Virus record (IMG/VR): IMGVR_UViG_3300027969_002800
Location: 52,994-116,993 of that record
Reading direction: 5' to 3' (one strand)
Length of the DNA: 64,000 bases
From: a virus
Shown here piece by piece: positions 7,494-16,206 of this stretch (its first letter is position 1; every line of letters begins with the position of its first letter). The notes below the pieces were generated by a model that was given only the letters and a program-made list of their open reading frames with translations, was not told the origin of the DNA and ran no database searches. Position numbers and translations under genes: made by a program.

Positions 7494-7757
7494 TTAGTTA
7501 TTAAGTTCTTTTGAATCATTTATCTCTGTAAGAATAGCTTTGTATTTATCTAATGGCATAGATCCAGACACTCTGTGCACCTCTTTACCATCTCTTAAGA
7601 AAACTAATGTAGGAACACTACGTACATTGTACTTCATAGCTGTTTCCATATCTTTTTCAATATCTATGTTAGTTATACCAATTACATCCTTTAATGTAGA
7701 TGCTAACACTTTACATGGTCCACATGTAACCATTGAAAATTTAAGTACTTCTATCAT
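7494..7757 (-). CDS. Thioredoxin-like protein
   Basis: The 87-residue protein has the redox motif TCGPCK near residue 11 and the cis-Pro motif RSVPTLVF near residue 46, followed by the usual GxxPLDKY-type helix. It is shorter than host thioredoxin (about 105) but complete in its core. Likely roles are electron donor to a ribonucleotide reductase or control of host redox state; no reductase gene is in the window. Confidence 0.85.
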   Translation of the reverse strand: MIEVLKFSMVTCGPCKVLASTLKDVIGITNIDIEKDMETAMKYNVRSVPTLVFLRDGKEVHRVSGSMPLDKYKAILTEINDSKELNN

Positions 7758-8467
7758 TTTTGTTTTTTCAATTTTTTAATACAATAGTTTTTATGTAAGT
7801 AATAAGAATTAACATTAAGTGTGTCACATGCTTCTTTTACACTACCATAAATTACATTGTTTATTAATACTTTAGTTGCAAATCCATTATTGCTACCTTT
7901 TTGTTTACCCTTTAAAGATTCTGATATAGCAGTAGCTCTTTTTGATCTATCTTCTTCAGACAAATTATCCCAATATGCTTTTACTGATGTTTTTCTTTTT
8001 GTTTTTTCTAAATCAGCAGTGTCACCATATTGTTCTTCATATGTTTTATATTCTCTATTTTCATTAATTGAACTTAACTTTTTCTTTGTTTGTTCACTAT
8101 GAGTTTTTCCATAGAAAGGATTATTTTCTCCAATATAGGAATCTTTAATTTTATTTAATGTTTCTACATCTTTGATTGATTTTTTGTTTAAAATTCTTGC
8201 ACTTCTTAGATTTACAATATGTTCACGTGTATCATTTTCATAACATTCAGCTATCATTAAATGTGCTTTGATATGATCTTCTACTGATAAATTTACAAAA
8301 TTAGTTTTGTTATTTACTGATAAAGTATCATCTGTCCATAAATTTTTAGGAATGATATGATGTTTATGTAAAACTAATGTTTTATCATAAGATAAAGTTG
8401 AACAATTTTTTATAAAGTCCAAATAAGTATAAAAATTTTCAAGATCAAAATGTGTTGCAGATTTCAT
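7754..8467 (-). CDS. HNH homing endonuclease with NUMOD repeats
   Basis: The 237-residue protein has HKHHIIPKNLW near residue 34 as the HNH core, then a NUMOD3 motif (GENNPFYGKTHSEQTKKKLS) and a NUMOD1-like DNA-binding helix region near the C-terminus (SVKEACDTLNV). This is the layout of free-standing phage homing endonucleases. It lies between phoH and the thioredoxin gene and overlaps the latter by four bases. Confidence 0.85.
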   Translation of the reverse strand: MKSATHFDLENFYTYLDFIKNCSTLSYDKTLVLHKHHIIPKNLWTDDTLSVNNKTNFVNLSVEDHIKAHLMIAECYENDTREHIVNLRSARILNKKSIKDVETLNKIKDSYIGENNPFYGKTHSEQTKKKLSSINENREYKTYEEQYGDTADLEKTKRKTSVKAYWDNLSEEDRSKRATAISESLKGKQKGSNNGFATKVLINNVIYGSVKEACDTLNVNSYYLHKNYCIKKLKKQK

Positions 8468-8486
8468 AATACAAATATACTAATTA

Positions 8487-9140
8487 TTAATCTTTTCCAT
8501 ATTCTAAAGATAAAATTTTTCCAACAAGATCTGATCTATGGTTTTCTTTCAATTTGATCCATTCAATTCCTTCTATTTTTTTAGAAAGTTCAATTACATA
8601 AGATAATCCAGTGTAACTATTTTTTGTATCATTTTGTTCTGAATCACCATTAATAATTATCTTACCTGTCTTACCAAGTCTTGTTAGTATAGCAAGCATT
8701 TCCCCTTTTGACAGGTTTTGCGCTTCCTCCACCACCAACACATCATCAATAGTTTTACCACGTATAAACTGAACAGGATAAGCAATAACCCTCTTGTTCT
8801 TAACCAGTTCTTGAATCTTAAGTTTATCATAACACTTTTCAAGGTTTTCCTGAAATGCTTCTAGGTAAGGATTGAACTTCTCTTCAAGATCTCCTGGAAG
8901 AAACCCTAGTGATCCACCCACTTCAATTGTTGCTCTTGTAACATAAATGTGATTACATTGTTTCTTCATTAAGAAATCTAAAGCAGCTTGGGCACATACT
9001 AGAGACTTACCACTTCCAGCTCTACCAGTAACAATAACTATTTGGTTATCTATTATTAACTGTTTAGCAAGCTTCTGTTCTTCGTTGAGGGTAACAGCAT
9101 ATTTGATATCACTTTTACGTTCCCTGTTAGGTTCTTTCAT
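8487..9140 (-). CDS. phoH: PhoH-like ATPase
   Basis: The 217-residue protein has a Walker A motif GRAGSGKS at about 39-46, a Walker B motif VLVVEEAQNLS near 127 and a sensor strand IIINGDSEQND. These and the segment GFLPGDLEEKFNPYLE are typical of PhoH-family ATPases, often thought to act on RNA. They are frequent in phages, with unclear purpose. The start overlaps the upstream HNH-like gene by 14 bases. Confidence 0.9.
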   Translation of the reverse strand: MKEPNRERKSDIKYAVTLNEEQKLAKQLIIDNQIVIVTGRAGSGKSLVCAQAALDFLMKKQCNHIYVTRATIEVGGSLGFLPGDLEEKFNPYLEAFQENLEKCYDKLKIQELVKNKRVIAYPVQFIRGKTIDDVLVVEEAQNLSKGEMLAILTRLGKTGKIIINGDSEQNDTKNSYTGLSYVIELSKKIEGIEWIKLKENHRSDLVGKILSLEYGKD

Positions 9141-9579
9141 ATTTTAGTTTTAATTGGTTACGTCTATTATTAACCTCCTCATACTTATACATGTCATTTT
9201 CAACATTAGAATGCTCCTCAAGGGTCAAAAGTATAATATTTTCTTCATCTAAACAAGCTTCTGGATACTTTTCTTTTGGTAAAATGTGATGGAAATATGT
9301 ACTCATTGCTTCTTTACCAAGATAGGCATCACTTATTTCTGACCTATGTGGTCTTTTCTTCCATATACACAAGAAGAACTGTCTCATTTCCAAGAACTTA
9401 CTAGGAGATTTGTCCAGTTTTTGTGATAATAAACTGGACTTTTGCAAAGATTTACCATCACTAACCCCTTTTTTAGGGGTTAATGTTGGCTTTAACCTAC
9501 TTTGAGCTAAAGGTTTTCTTTGTTTATGCTGAAAGCAATATTCTCCATCAGAATTCTTTCCACATGTTTTACACTTCAT
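9127..9579 (-). CDS. HNH/NinG-like nuclease with zinc ribbon
   Basis: I use the ATG at 9579 (150 residues), since the longer frame to 9654 would lie over the neighbouring gene. An N-terminal zinc-ribbon pattern (CKTCG, then C and H) is followed by a Lys-rich linker and FHHILPKEKYPE with ENIILLTLEEH, an HNH core resembling lambda NinG recombination nucleases. It could process recombination intermediates or be a homing enzyme. It overlaps the upstream gene by 11 bases. Confidence 0.6.
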   Translation of the reverse strand: MKCKTCGKNSDGEYCFQHKQRKPLAQSRLKPTLTPKKGVSDGKSLQKSSLLSQKLDKSPSKFLEMRQFFLCIWKKRPHRSEISDAYLGKEAMSTYFHHILPKEKYPEACLDEENIILLTLEEHSNVENDMYKYEEVNNRRNQLKLKYERT

Positions 9580-9874
9580 CTTCTTTAGTAAAGTAATGAT
9601 TGAAAGGATTAGGTCCTGATGTGTATGGTTGTGTACTACCAGATGTAGGACCATTAATACCTCCAGTTATTGGTAAAGTTCCAAATGGTGTAGGTGTGCA
9701 ATCACAACTTCCTTTCCATGGAGCATTTATCTTTCCACATCTATGACATTCCCATGATAAAGAAACTTTAGGACATGTGCACATTTGTGGTTGTCCTGTA
9801 CTACTCCAAGTAAGAGGCATAGTTTTATATCCTCTACAAGTTGTACATATCTGAGGGAAATCAAAATTAGTCAT
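9569..9874 (-). CDS. Cys-rich zinc-binding protein, 101 aa
   Basis: Four Cys pairs are visible: CTTC, CTC, CHRC and CDC, the layout of two zinc knuckles. A Pro/Gly/Thr-rich C-terminal half follows. Function unknown. It overlaps its downstream neighbour by 11 bases and its upstream neighbour by 8. Confidence 0.6.
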   Translation of the reverse strand: MTNFDFPQICTTCRGYKTMPLTWSSTGQPQMCTCPKVSLSWECHRCGKINAPWKGSCDCTPTPFGTLPITGGINGPTSGSTQPYTSGPNPFNHYFTKEDEV

Positions 9875-10109
9875 TGTCTTCTACTTTTTCATACGTTAAT
9901 TCAAATATATCTGGTTTACATGGATAAAATTCTCCTTGTACTCCTTTTATGATATAATCACCTTTAGAAGCATGCATCTGTCCTTCTAAGGTTTGAATGT
10001 ACAATTCTCCATCTCTAAATTCAACGCCTCTTAAAAAATCATATATTTCTTCTTGATTTCCATTCCATTGAATTGCTTCAATTACAACTGGTTTTTTTCT
10101 GTATTTCAT
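9867..10109 (-). CDS. Conserved phage protein of the [12 protein letters not shown] type
   Basis: The 80-residue protein has the family signature [16 protein letters not shown] at the start and [20 protein letters not shown] at the end. Such proteins occur in very many phages, but no function is established. The length is usual for the family. Confidence 0.8.
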   Translation of the reverse strand: MKYRKKPVVIEAIQWNGNQEEIYDFLRGVEFRDGELYIQTLEGQMHASKGDYIIKGVQGEFYPCKPDIFELTYEKVEDND

Positions 10110-10741
10110 AATTTATTTATTTTTTTATGTTTAACATTAATTGGTGTATTTACTATTTTCTCTATAGACCATCCTCTAAGAACTCTATTATTAAATGTTG
10201 AAGTTGAAATATTTAATTTTTCACACCATTCAGACATACATAAAGTTTCTTCTAAGTAAGTATATACTTTATTATTAGTTCTATTTCTAGCTTGAATCAT
10301 TGGTGTAGCCCATCTACAATTACTAGGTTCATAATTTCCATTCACGTCTATTCTATCTATAGTTAAATCTTTTGATTCTCCCATATCTAAATAAAAATTA
10401 ATAAATGAATCTTTCCATTTATCACATATAATAATTCCTCTTCCTCCATAGTTTTTATAACGAGGATTATTAGAATTATAACATCTGTCTTTCATAGACT
10501 GCCATATTGAAAATTCTCTAGACTTCCACATACCATGTGATCCTGTTAGAAGTGAACATTTATTACAACTTCTAGATGCACCACTTCTCAATGATGCACC
10601 TAAAACTTGTTTTTCTTTTCCACAATCACATTTTACATTATATAATATGTGACCATTTTTGTTTCTGGTTTCAATTTCAGATATAACTGTTAGTATACCA
10701 TATTTTTTACCAATCATACATTGTTTATTTGTTTTTCCCAT
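10106..10741 (-). CDS. HNH homing endonuclease
   Basis: The 211-residue protein has [12 protein letters not shown], a Cys-containing segment (CDCGKEK, CNKC), [20 protein letters not shown] and [20 protein letters not shown], the set of motifs of a widespread phage HNH family, often with an AP2-like DNA-binding part. A C-terminal helix-turn-helix-like region follows. It overlaps the downstream gene by four bases. Confidence 0.85.
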   Translation of the reverse strand: MGKTNKQCMIGKKYGILTVISEIETRNKNGHILYNVKCDCGKEKQVLGASLRSGASRSCNKCSLLTGSHGMWKSREFSIWQSMKDRCYNSNNPRYKNYGGRGIIICDKWKDSFINFYLDMGESKDLTIDRIDVNGNYEPSNCRWATPMIQARNRTNNKVYTYLEETLCMSEWCEKLNISTSTFNNRVLRGWSIEKIVNTPINVKHKKINKL

Positions 10742-10791
10742 AATTTAAATATTTAAGATTTTACAAATATACAATATTTATTAAACAAAAA

Positions 10792-11097
10792 CTAATTATC
10801 CTTACAAAACTGTCCATTTCTCATAACTCCACTACGTTTAGCTATTACATTGTATGCACTCTCTAAACATTCTGTCAAACTCACTCCTTGCAGTTCTGCT
10901 TGGATGATGATTGTAACTAGGATGTCACCTAGTGCATCAATTATCTCTTCTTTGTTGTTATCAAAGATAGCATCTGCTAGTTCTTCCACTTCTTCCAATG
11001 TTTTATCACATTGTCTACCTGGTGTTCCATTCTCTAGAATACCTTTTTGTTCTGCCCATGCTAATACAAGAGCTTCTAATTCATTGTAACTTTTCAT
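10792..11097 (-). CDS. mazG: MazG-like nucleotide pyrophosphohydrolase
   Basis: The 101-residue protein carries the MazG metal-binding pattern KTLEEVEELADAI followed by EEIIDALGDILV, with Glu/Asp spaced as in EExxE and ExxD. The family hydrolyses NTPs or dNTPs to monophosphates; phage members may lower ppGpp or clean nucleotide pools. It overlaps the dNMP kinase gene by four bases, which supports a nucleotide role. Confidence 0.85.
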   Translation of the reverse strand: MKSYNELEALVLAWAEQKGILENGTPGRQCDKTLEEVEELADAIFDNNKEEIIDALGDILVTIIIQAELQGVSLTECLESAYNVIAKRSGVMRNGQFCKDN

Positions 11098-11735
11098 ATT
11101 ATTTTTTCTGTTATTAATATTTGTCTAACTTTTTCTATTAGATCTTTTATAGATCCATCATTAATGATTTCATAATCAAACTCTGCTTTATCAAGACTTG
11201 TCTCACTAGGATGTAATCTTACAGGTGTTTTACTTTTCTCAACTGGTCTAACCACTTTAATTGTAAGTCCTTTGACATCCTCTACAGCTTCTAATTCATT
11301 AGGAAACCTAACATCTGTAATAATCCAATTGCTTGGGTTGTACTCACTCATCTTTGGTCTCTTGTATTCACACATTAATGCGTTCACCCAAGCGTTAGGA
11401 TGTAATCCATCACGTATAGCTTCTGTACCAAGCTTCTGAAGAAGTTCTCTTACAGACATTAATGCATTAAACTGTATGTCAGCAAATGGTGGTATTGAGT
11501 TAAGTGGTACTTGTTGCACTGTTCCCCATTCATATCCAAGATATGACTTCTTGAATTCTTGATCTTCAAAATCCTCTACAGGAATACCAGTTAACAAGGA
11601 AGCTATTTGTTTTAGCTTCCCTGCAAACTTCTTAACTTCAAACACTGGCCCATGATTACTAAGACATACCTCTTGTATAATTTCTCCAACAGTGTCTTTA
11701 CCACTTCCTATTCTACCTGCTATACCTATTATCAT
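11094..11735 (-). CDS. Deoxynucleoside monophosphate kinase
   Basis: The 213-residue protein begins MIIGIAGRIGSGKDTVGE, a P-loop with the following helix as in T4 gp1-like dNMP kinases. Later come SVRELLQKLGTEAIRDGLHPN and WIITDVRFPNE, which are family landmarks for the lid and substrate region. It would make dNDPs for replication. It sits between mazG and the recombinase with four-base overlaps on both sides. Confidence 0.8.
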   Translation of the reverse strand: MIIGIAGRIGSGKDTVGEIIQEVCLSNHGPVFEVKKFAGKLKQIASLLTGIPVEDFEDQEFKKSYLGYEWGTVQQVPLNSIPPFADIQFNALMSVRELLQKLGTEAIRDGLHPNAWVNALMCEYKRPKMSEYNPSNWIITDVRFPNELEAVEDVKGLTIKVVRPVEKSKTPVRLHPSETSLDKAEFDYEIINDGSIKDLIEKVRQILITEKII

Positions 11736-12790
11736 AATGCATCTGGTTCAGGACATACATCTTCTTCCACTTCCACTTCTTCAATAGGAAGATCAGTTTG
11801 GTTGATTGCAGCTACAATCTTCTCTTTAAGCTCATCATAGAACTCTGGGTTATCAACTACCAACTGTTTGAATTCTTCTAAGTCATACTTAGTTCCATCT
11901 ACTGTCATAGTTTTACCATACTTACGTCCTAGCTCAAACTCATTAAGAAGAGTCATCATCTCATCAAGAATGTCAATACCTTTACCATACACAATCTCAA
12001 ACTCTGATTTTCTATATGGAGGAGACATTTTATTCTTGACAGCTTTCAGCTTAGTAATGTTACCATAGTTTACATCACCATCTTTGGCTAAAGTTCTAGA
12101 CACTTCTATTCTTACATCACTGTAGAATTTAAGAGCATGACCACCTTGAGTTGTTGTAGGATTACCAAACATAACACCAATCTTCTCTCTATATTGGGAT
12201 ATTACGATAACACATACATTATGCTGTGATAGAGCCCCTTTAAGCTTTGGATAAGCATTACTGTTCAATAAAGCTTTTCTACCGATTGTAGAGTCTCCTA
12301 CATCACCATCAAGCATCTTCTTAGGAATAAGCGATGAATCTGAATCGATAATTACTAGATCAATCTCTCCAGTGTTAATCATTTCCATAGCAATATTGAA
12401 ACCCTCCTCACCACAAGATGGTTGAGAAATCAATAGCTTAGTTGTATCAACACCTAGTTTCTTGAAATAGTTCTTGTCAACAGCATGCTCACCATCTATA
12501 TATAGAACAGTTCCTCCTGCTTTTTGACATTCAGCTGCAGCATGTCCACATATTGTAGATTTACCTGTGCCCTCCCAGCCCATAAGTTCATAGAGTTTCC
12601 CCTTTACAAATCCTCCTACACCAAGTGTGATGTGATCAAAACCAATACTCCCTGTACTGATTACATCATAATCACCTCCTGCTTTAGAGTCTAACGCTAA
12701 TATTGAACCAACCCCATATTTTTTATTAAGGTTGTCAACTGCTTCTTGAAACTTGTTATTAGTTTCTTTTACTACTTTTTTTCCTGCCAT
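11732..12790 (-). CDS. recA: RecA/UvsX-like recombinase
   Basis: The 352-residue protein has a Walker A motif GWEGTGKST at 71-79, the RecA strand LYIDGEHAVD, a Walker B-like LVIIDSDSSLIP, an L1/L2-type region and VIVISQYREKIG. The order and length match bacterial RecA, with an acidic C-terminus (EEVEVEEDV) in place of the RecA C-terminal domain tail. It would drive strand exchange in phage recombination and repair. It is the first gene after the long control region at 12791-13035. Confidence 0.9.
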   Translation of the reverse strand: MAGKKVVKETNNKFQEAVDNLNKKYGVGSILALDSKAGGDYDVISTGSIGFDHITLGVGGFVKGKLYELMGWEGTGKSTICGHAAAECQKAGGTVLYIDGEHAVDKNYFKKLGVDTTKLLISQPSCGEEGFNIAMEMINTGEIDLVIIDSDSSLIPKKMLDGDVGDSTIGRKALLNSNAYPKLKGALSQHNVCVIVISQYREKIGVMFGNPTTTQGGHALKFYSDVRIEVSRTLAKDGDVNYGNITKLKAVKNKMSPPYRKSEFEIVYGKGIDILDEMMTLLNEFELGRKYGKTMTVDGTKYDLEEFKQLVVDNPEFYDELKEKIVAAINQTDLPIEEVEVEEDVCPEPDAL

Positions 12791-13035
12791 TATTTAGTTG
12801 TTTTAATTGTTTTTTAGTTATTTTTTAGTTGTTTTAACTGTTTAAAGATAATAAATTTTTGTGTTATTTCCTAACCTTTTGTAGTAAGATAGACCCCATA
12901 AATTAGGGTTTATCTATCCACGATTGGTCCCATAAATCTTAGAAATTTGGGACGAAATAGTTATTCTTGGTGAAAAATAGGTATTTCTGATATGTTCTGG
13001 TGAAAAGTAGGTTTGACTATTAATAGTCAATAGTC
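12791..13035 (-). promoter_or_regulatory. Control region upstream of recA with direct and inverted repeats
   Basis: No gene is seen here. A near-identical sequence, GGTGAAAAATAGGT and GGTGAAAAGTAGGT, occurs twice 30 bases apart (about 12964-13012). Inverted repeats include GTCCCA/TGGGAC (about 12927-12955) and the palindrome GACTATTAATAGTC (13015-13028). AT-rich leader sequence follows to the recA start. This is probably promoter and operator DNA for the recA-mazG group. A replication role is also possible. Confidence 0.5.
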
Positions 13036-13062
13036 AAAAAAACCCTAAATTTCTTTAGGGCT
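13036..13062 (-). terminator. Intrinsic terminator
   Basis: Read on the minus strand, CCCTAAA and TTTAGGG arms with a GAAA loop are followed by seven T. It ends transcripts coming from the gene group above 13104 and insulates recA. Confidence 0.85.
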
Positions 13063-13103
13063 CTTTCTTCACAATTTAAAAAAAACATAACAGAACAGAA
13101 CTT

Positions 13104-13283
13104 TTATTCACTTGTTCTAAGTGATGTATTACCTTTTTCACATTTATCAAAAGGACAATGTCTGCATTCATTACCACAGCATTGTTTCTTTGTTTTTAAT
13201 AGATACTCCTTAGTGAAATGAATTCTTCCATCCTCTAAGTAATAGTCTCTAAACTCTATGAATTCTTTTTTATCTTCACTCAT
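13104..13283 (-). CDS. DUF5522-like small Cys protein
   Basis: The 59-residue frame has RDYYLEDGRIHFTKEYLL followed by QCCGNECRHCPFDKC. The CC-G-x-x-CRHCP pattern is that of the DUF5522 family, common in Bacteroidota. The five Cys probably bind metal. It overlaps its upstream neighbour by four bases and ends 42 bases before the terminator. Confidence 0.75.
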   Translation of the reverse strand: MSEDKKEFIEFRDYYLEDGRIHFTKEYLLKTKKQCCGNECRHCPFDKCEKGNTSLRTSE

Positions 13284-13459
13284 TTTCTATTCATTTTAGA
13301 AGGAACTATTATATATTCCTCATCGAATAACTGATGCACTCTCTTTGGATCTAAACTGAATATATCAATTAGTTCTTCTGGAGATAATGCTGGATATCTT
13401 TCTTTGAACTCAAATATAAGAAGTTTAGTTTTTAGAGCTAGTTTTCTTGTATTCCCCAT
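13280..13459 (-). CDS. Small helical protein, 59 aa
   Basis: The frame reads MGNTRKLALKTKLLIFEFKE followed by SPEELIDIFSLDPKRVHQLF, which could form a helix-turn-helix. It overlaps the upstream gene by 35 bases and the downstream DUF5522 gene by four. A small DNA-binding regulator is possible but unproved. Confidence 0.55.
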   Translation of the reverse strand: MGNTRKLALKTKLLIFEFKERYPALSPEELIDIFSLDPKRVHQLFDEEYIIVPSKMNRK

Positions 13460-13682
13460 CTTGAGATTGTTTTATAAGTTCTCTTTCATCTTCGAATGCA
13501 TATCGATACTTAGCATCTTTATATTCCTCCATGATGATTGGATTATGCATTTTTCTGAAGAAGTCTTTGCTGGTGCTCTCTATAGCTAGAATGATGTGAC
13601 TATCATTATATCCACATACATATCCCTTATACTTAGGATGCACTATCAACATATTCTTATACTGGTTGAATACTTTTTCCAT
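13425..13682 (-). CDS. Hypothetical protein, 85 aa
   Basis: I do not recognise this protein. The first half is beta-like (YKGYVCGYNDSHIILAIE), the second half charged and helical, ending in a Lys/Ser-rich tail. Overlaps with both neighbours show it belongs to a tightly packed operon running from 16192 down to 13104. Confidence 0.6.
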   Translation of the reverse strand: MEKVFNQYKNMLIVHPKYKGYVCGYNDSHIILAIESTSKDFFRKMHNPIIMEEYKDAKYRYAFEDERELIKQSQDGEYKKTSSKN

Positions 13683-13995
13683 CTTTGTCTAGGTTTAAAC
13701 TTGCTAATCTATTTTCTAACTCATATTCCACCTTTAGAATGAAGTTGATCTTGTCTTCGAGTTCTTGATCAACAATTCTACCTACAAAAGGCATTAGTTC
13801 ATAAAGATTTGTATACACCCTAGCTAATCCATATTTAGTTTTTATTTGACTAAATTGAAATCCAGGAATCTTTATAAGATCATTAAATATTTGGTCTACA
13901 TAAGTTAATACAGAAGGTTCATCAATAGACATTCCATAATGCCCTTCTTCTAAATAAGCTGCATACTTATCATTAAATTCTTTATACGTTCTCAT
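13657..13995 (-). CDS. Hypothetical protein, 112 aa
   Basis: A mostly helical soluble protein without a recognised motif. It overlaps the following gene by 26 bases and the preceding one by 14. Confidence 0.6.
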   Translation of the reverse strand: MRTYKEFNDKYAAYLEEGHYGMSIDEPSVLTYVDQIFNDLIKIPGFQFSQIKTKYGLARVYTNLYELMPFVGRIVDQELEDKINFILKVEYELENRLASLNLDKDGKSIQPV

Positions 13996-14389
13996 TTGTT
14001 TCTTCTTTAGGGGTTAATTTGTTTTCTAATATTTCAAATGCTGCTTCTATAGCAAACAATTCTGCTTCTTTTCTAGTTTTTTTAATATCTGGACTGATAT
14101 TACCAATTTTATATGAAAAATAATTACTAGGATATATAGATCCTTCATTTAGTGGTCTAAAAATCTCTATTAATATATGATTCTCATCAAATACATCTAA
14201 TAACATTCTAGGATTGGCATCAATCATAATTGCTAGTTTGTCATCTTCTATACCTGTTTCTCTCATCATGTCTTTGAATTCATCTGGAACATCTGCTGTT
14301 TGCAATGATTCAATCATCTTTTCTAAAAACCATGCTCTAATAACAACAGCTGATGCTGTATGTTTTTGTAATAAATCTATTCCTTTCAT
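13982..14389 (-). CDS. Hypothetical protein, 135 aa
   Basis: Unknown function. A helical N-terminal half (SAVVIRAWFLEKMIESLQ) precedes a beta-containing middle and a Glu-rich end. It sits one base from its upstream neighbour, so it is probably cotranslated. Confidence 0.6.
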   Translation of the reverse strand: MKGIDLLQKHTASAVVIRAWFLEKMIESLQTADVPDEFKDMMRETGIEDDKLAIMIDANPRMLLDVFDENHILIEIFRPLNEGSIYPSNYFSYKIGNISPDIKKTRKEAELFAIEAAFEILENKLTPKEETNENV

Positions 14390-14390
14390 A

Positions 14391-14594
14391 TTATTGTTCT
14401 ATTGGTTGTTCATGTAATACTAGAGAGGCTTCTATCCACCATACTCTTTCAAAATCAAACTCAGTTAACGGTTCCTTTTCTTTGCATGCTTTATATTTGA
14501 TGTCATACATCATAGCAGCCATCTCACAGAATGTAGCAGTCTTTTCTGTTCCATACTCTTCTATCAGTGATTCTAATATTTGTCTATTAAACAT
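14391..14594 (-). CDS. Hypothetical protein, 67 aa
   Basis: A small helical protein with several Cys and Met and no clear motif. It overlaps the upstream 183-residue gene by eight bases. Confidence 0.55.
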   Translation of the reverse strand: MFNRQILESLIEEYGTEKTATFCEMAAMMYDIKYKACKEKEPLTEFDFERVWWIEASLVLHEQPIEQ

Positions 14595-15138
14595 GTTCTT
14601 TTAGTTTATCAATTATTAATACTTCTTTTTCTTCATCCCAACCTTCCCACACTTCAAACTCATCTTCAAATGTAATACCTATTTTATCTTCCCAGAACTC
14701 TACAAGATCTGCGCTCTTCTTAAATATTCTCAATTGAAGACTTATCTCATCTTTGCTTAGTCCTGATTTGATAATCTTAACAGACTTAGGGAATTCACTC
14801 TGGAAGGCTTTTGATGTTTTAGAATACTTACCTTGTTTAACAAGTTCAAAGTCTTGCTTGAATCTTTCATTGAGTTGATATACAACAACAACAAACCCAT
14901 CTTCATAATCATAATCTTCTATTATAGATTTTGTTCTTTCATATTCTCCATCTAAGAACTCCCTAAACTTATCCAAATTATCAGGCTTAAATAACAGATA
15001 TATAGAATCTTTATAATCATGTTGCATTTTTTCATCTTTAATGTATCCATTTATAAATCCATTTGAGCGTAAAGCATCCTTTGGCACCCGAAGAGTGGGC
15101 ACCATAAAGATACTAGTTATATTCTTTTTTACTTCCAT
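14587..15138 (-). CDS. Hypothetical protein, 183 aa
   Basis: An acidic alpha/beta protein starting with the strand NITSIFMVPTLRVPKDAL. It lies two bases after the PD-(D/E)XK exonuclease gene, so it may work with that nuclease in recombination. No domain was recognised. Confidence 0.6.
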   Translation of the reverse strand: MEVKKNITSIFMVPTLRVPKDALRSNGFINGYIKDEKMQHDYKDSIYLLFKPDNLDKFREFLDGEYERTKSIIEDYDYEDGFVVVVYQLNERFKQDFELVKQGKYSKTSKAFQSEFPKSVKIIKSGLSKDEISLQLRIFKKSADLVEFWEDKIGITFEDEFEVWEGWDEEKEVLIIDKLKEHV

Positions 15139-15139
15139 G

Positions 15140-16192
15140 TTATCCCTTAATGTTAACTATTCCATTAGATAAATAGTTTTTGTGGCTTATGTTCCACGTT
15201 CCTGTTTCTTTACACCATATAAGTGCTTTAACAATATCTTCTACACCAGGATATGTTCTTCCTTTGTGTACAAATCCATCATGAGCATCTCCCATATCAT
15301 CAATATCTAGTGTATAAATCAATGGCTGATAGTAGTTGGTTGAATCACATACAATAAACTTTAGATATTCCACTGTATATTCATAATATTCACTCTCTGG
15401 ATCATCTACTAGTTTTAACATTGCATGAAAATACAAATAAGCTTGGATGTATGCTCTTCTGTAAAGATAGTATTCTTCATAGAAATTCTCTACACTCCAT
15501 GTACATTTTAAATCATATGGCTGTATGACTCTTTCATCATGATCAATGATCACTTTATCAAGCATACTCTTAAGAGGAAGACCATCTAGGTCATATCCTT
15601 CTACCTGCATTTGATCTATCACTGTATACCTAGAGCTGTTCACTAGATTAACAATTGGTGCTGTTGTACTATTAGTCTTTAACTGCTCAACAATCTTTTC
15701 AGCAATAGATACTTCCATTGTATTGATAACAGTTAGATTCTTAGTTCTAACCATTCGTATTTCATTATAATAGATCTCAGCATCAGATCCAAAGAACTTA
15801 CCTATCACAGCCTCGTATTTAATCTTAAATCCTGATATAACATAAGCTTCTTGTGATATGTCTGTAAAATCTTTTGTCACTACACCATTTTCATCTGTAC
15901 AATCTCTTGTTACACGATATAATGCTTCAACAAAGTCTAACATTAATCCTGTTGGTGTAGAAGCACAAGATGACATATAGAACTTTTCATCAAATAAATG
16001 AGGTTCCATTAAAATACACTCAACCAACTTACCCATGTTAATAGATGTATTGTCTTTATCTTCTACAGATTCATTTAAATAATATTTTTTATAATATTTT
16101 CTTCTATTTTCAGAAAACATTTTTAAAGATGAGGAACTATCCATAACTACTTTCCTATAATCTTCTTCTGTTCTTTTTTTACTTGTTATCAT
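15140..16192 (-). CDS. PD-(D/E)XK exonuclease (RecE/Cas4-like)
   Basis: The 350-residue protein has MGKLVECILMEP near residue 55, then SMLDKVIIDHDERVIQPYDLK near 210-230 and a Gln/Tyr motif RRAYIQAYLYF. This order (Glu after GxLvE, Asp, then D-L-K and Q-x-x-x-Y) is that of RecB/RecE-type exonucleases in phages. It probably resects DNA ends for the RecA-like protein. Confidence 0.75.
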   Translation of the reverse strand: MITSKKRTEEDYRKVVMDSSSSLKMFSENRRKYYKKYYLNESVEDKDNTSINMGKLVECILMEPHLFDEKFYMSSCASTPTGLMLDFVEALYRVTRDCTDENGVVTKDFTDISQEAYVISGFKIKYEAVIGKFFGSDAEIYYNEIRMVRTKNLTVINTMEVSIAEKIVEQLKTNSTTAPIVNLVNSSRYTVIDQMQVEGYDLDGLPLKSMLDKVIIDHDERVIQPYDLKCTWSVENFYEEYYLYRRAYIQAYLYFHAMLKLVDDPESEYYEYTVEYLKFIVCDSTNYYQPLIYTLDIDDMGDAHDGFVHKGRTYPGVEDIVKALIWCKETGTWNISHKNYLSNGIVNIKG

Positions 16193-16206
16193 ATTTTTAA
16201 TTTGTG

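Noticed and set aside
9580-9654. Longer start for the HNH/NinG-like gene
   Set aside because: It would lie over the upstream zinc protein; the ATG at 9579 precedes the zinc ribbon and gives a usual overlap.
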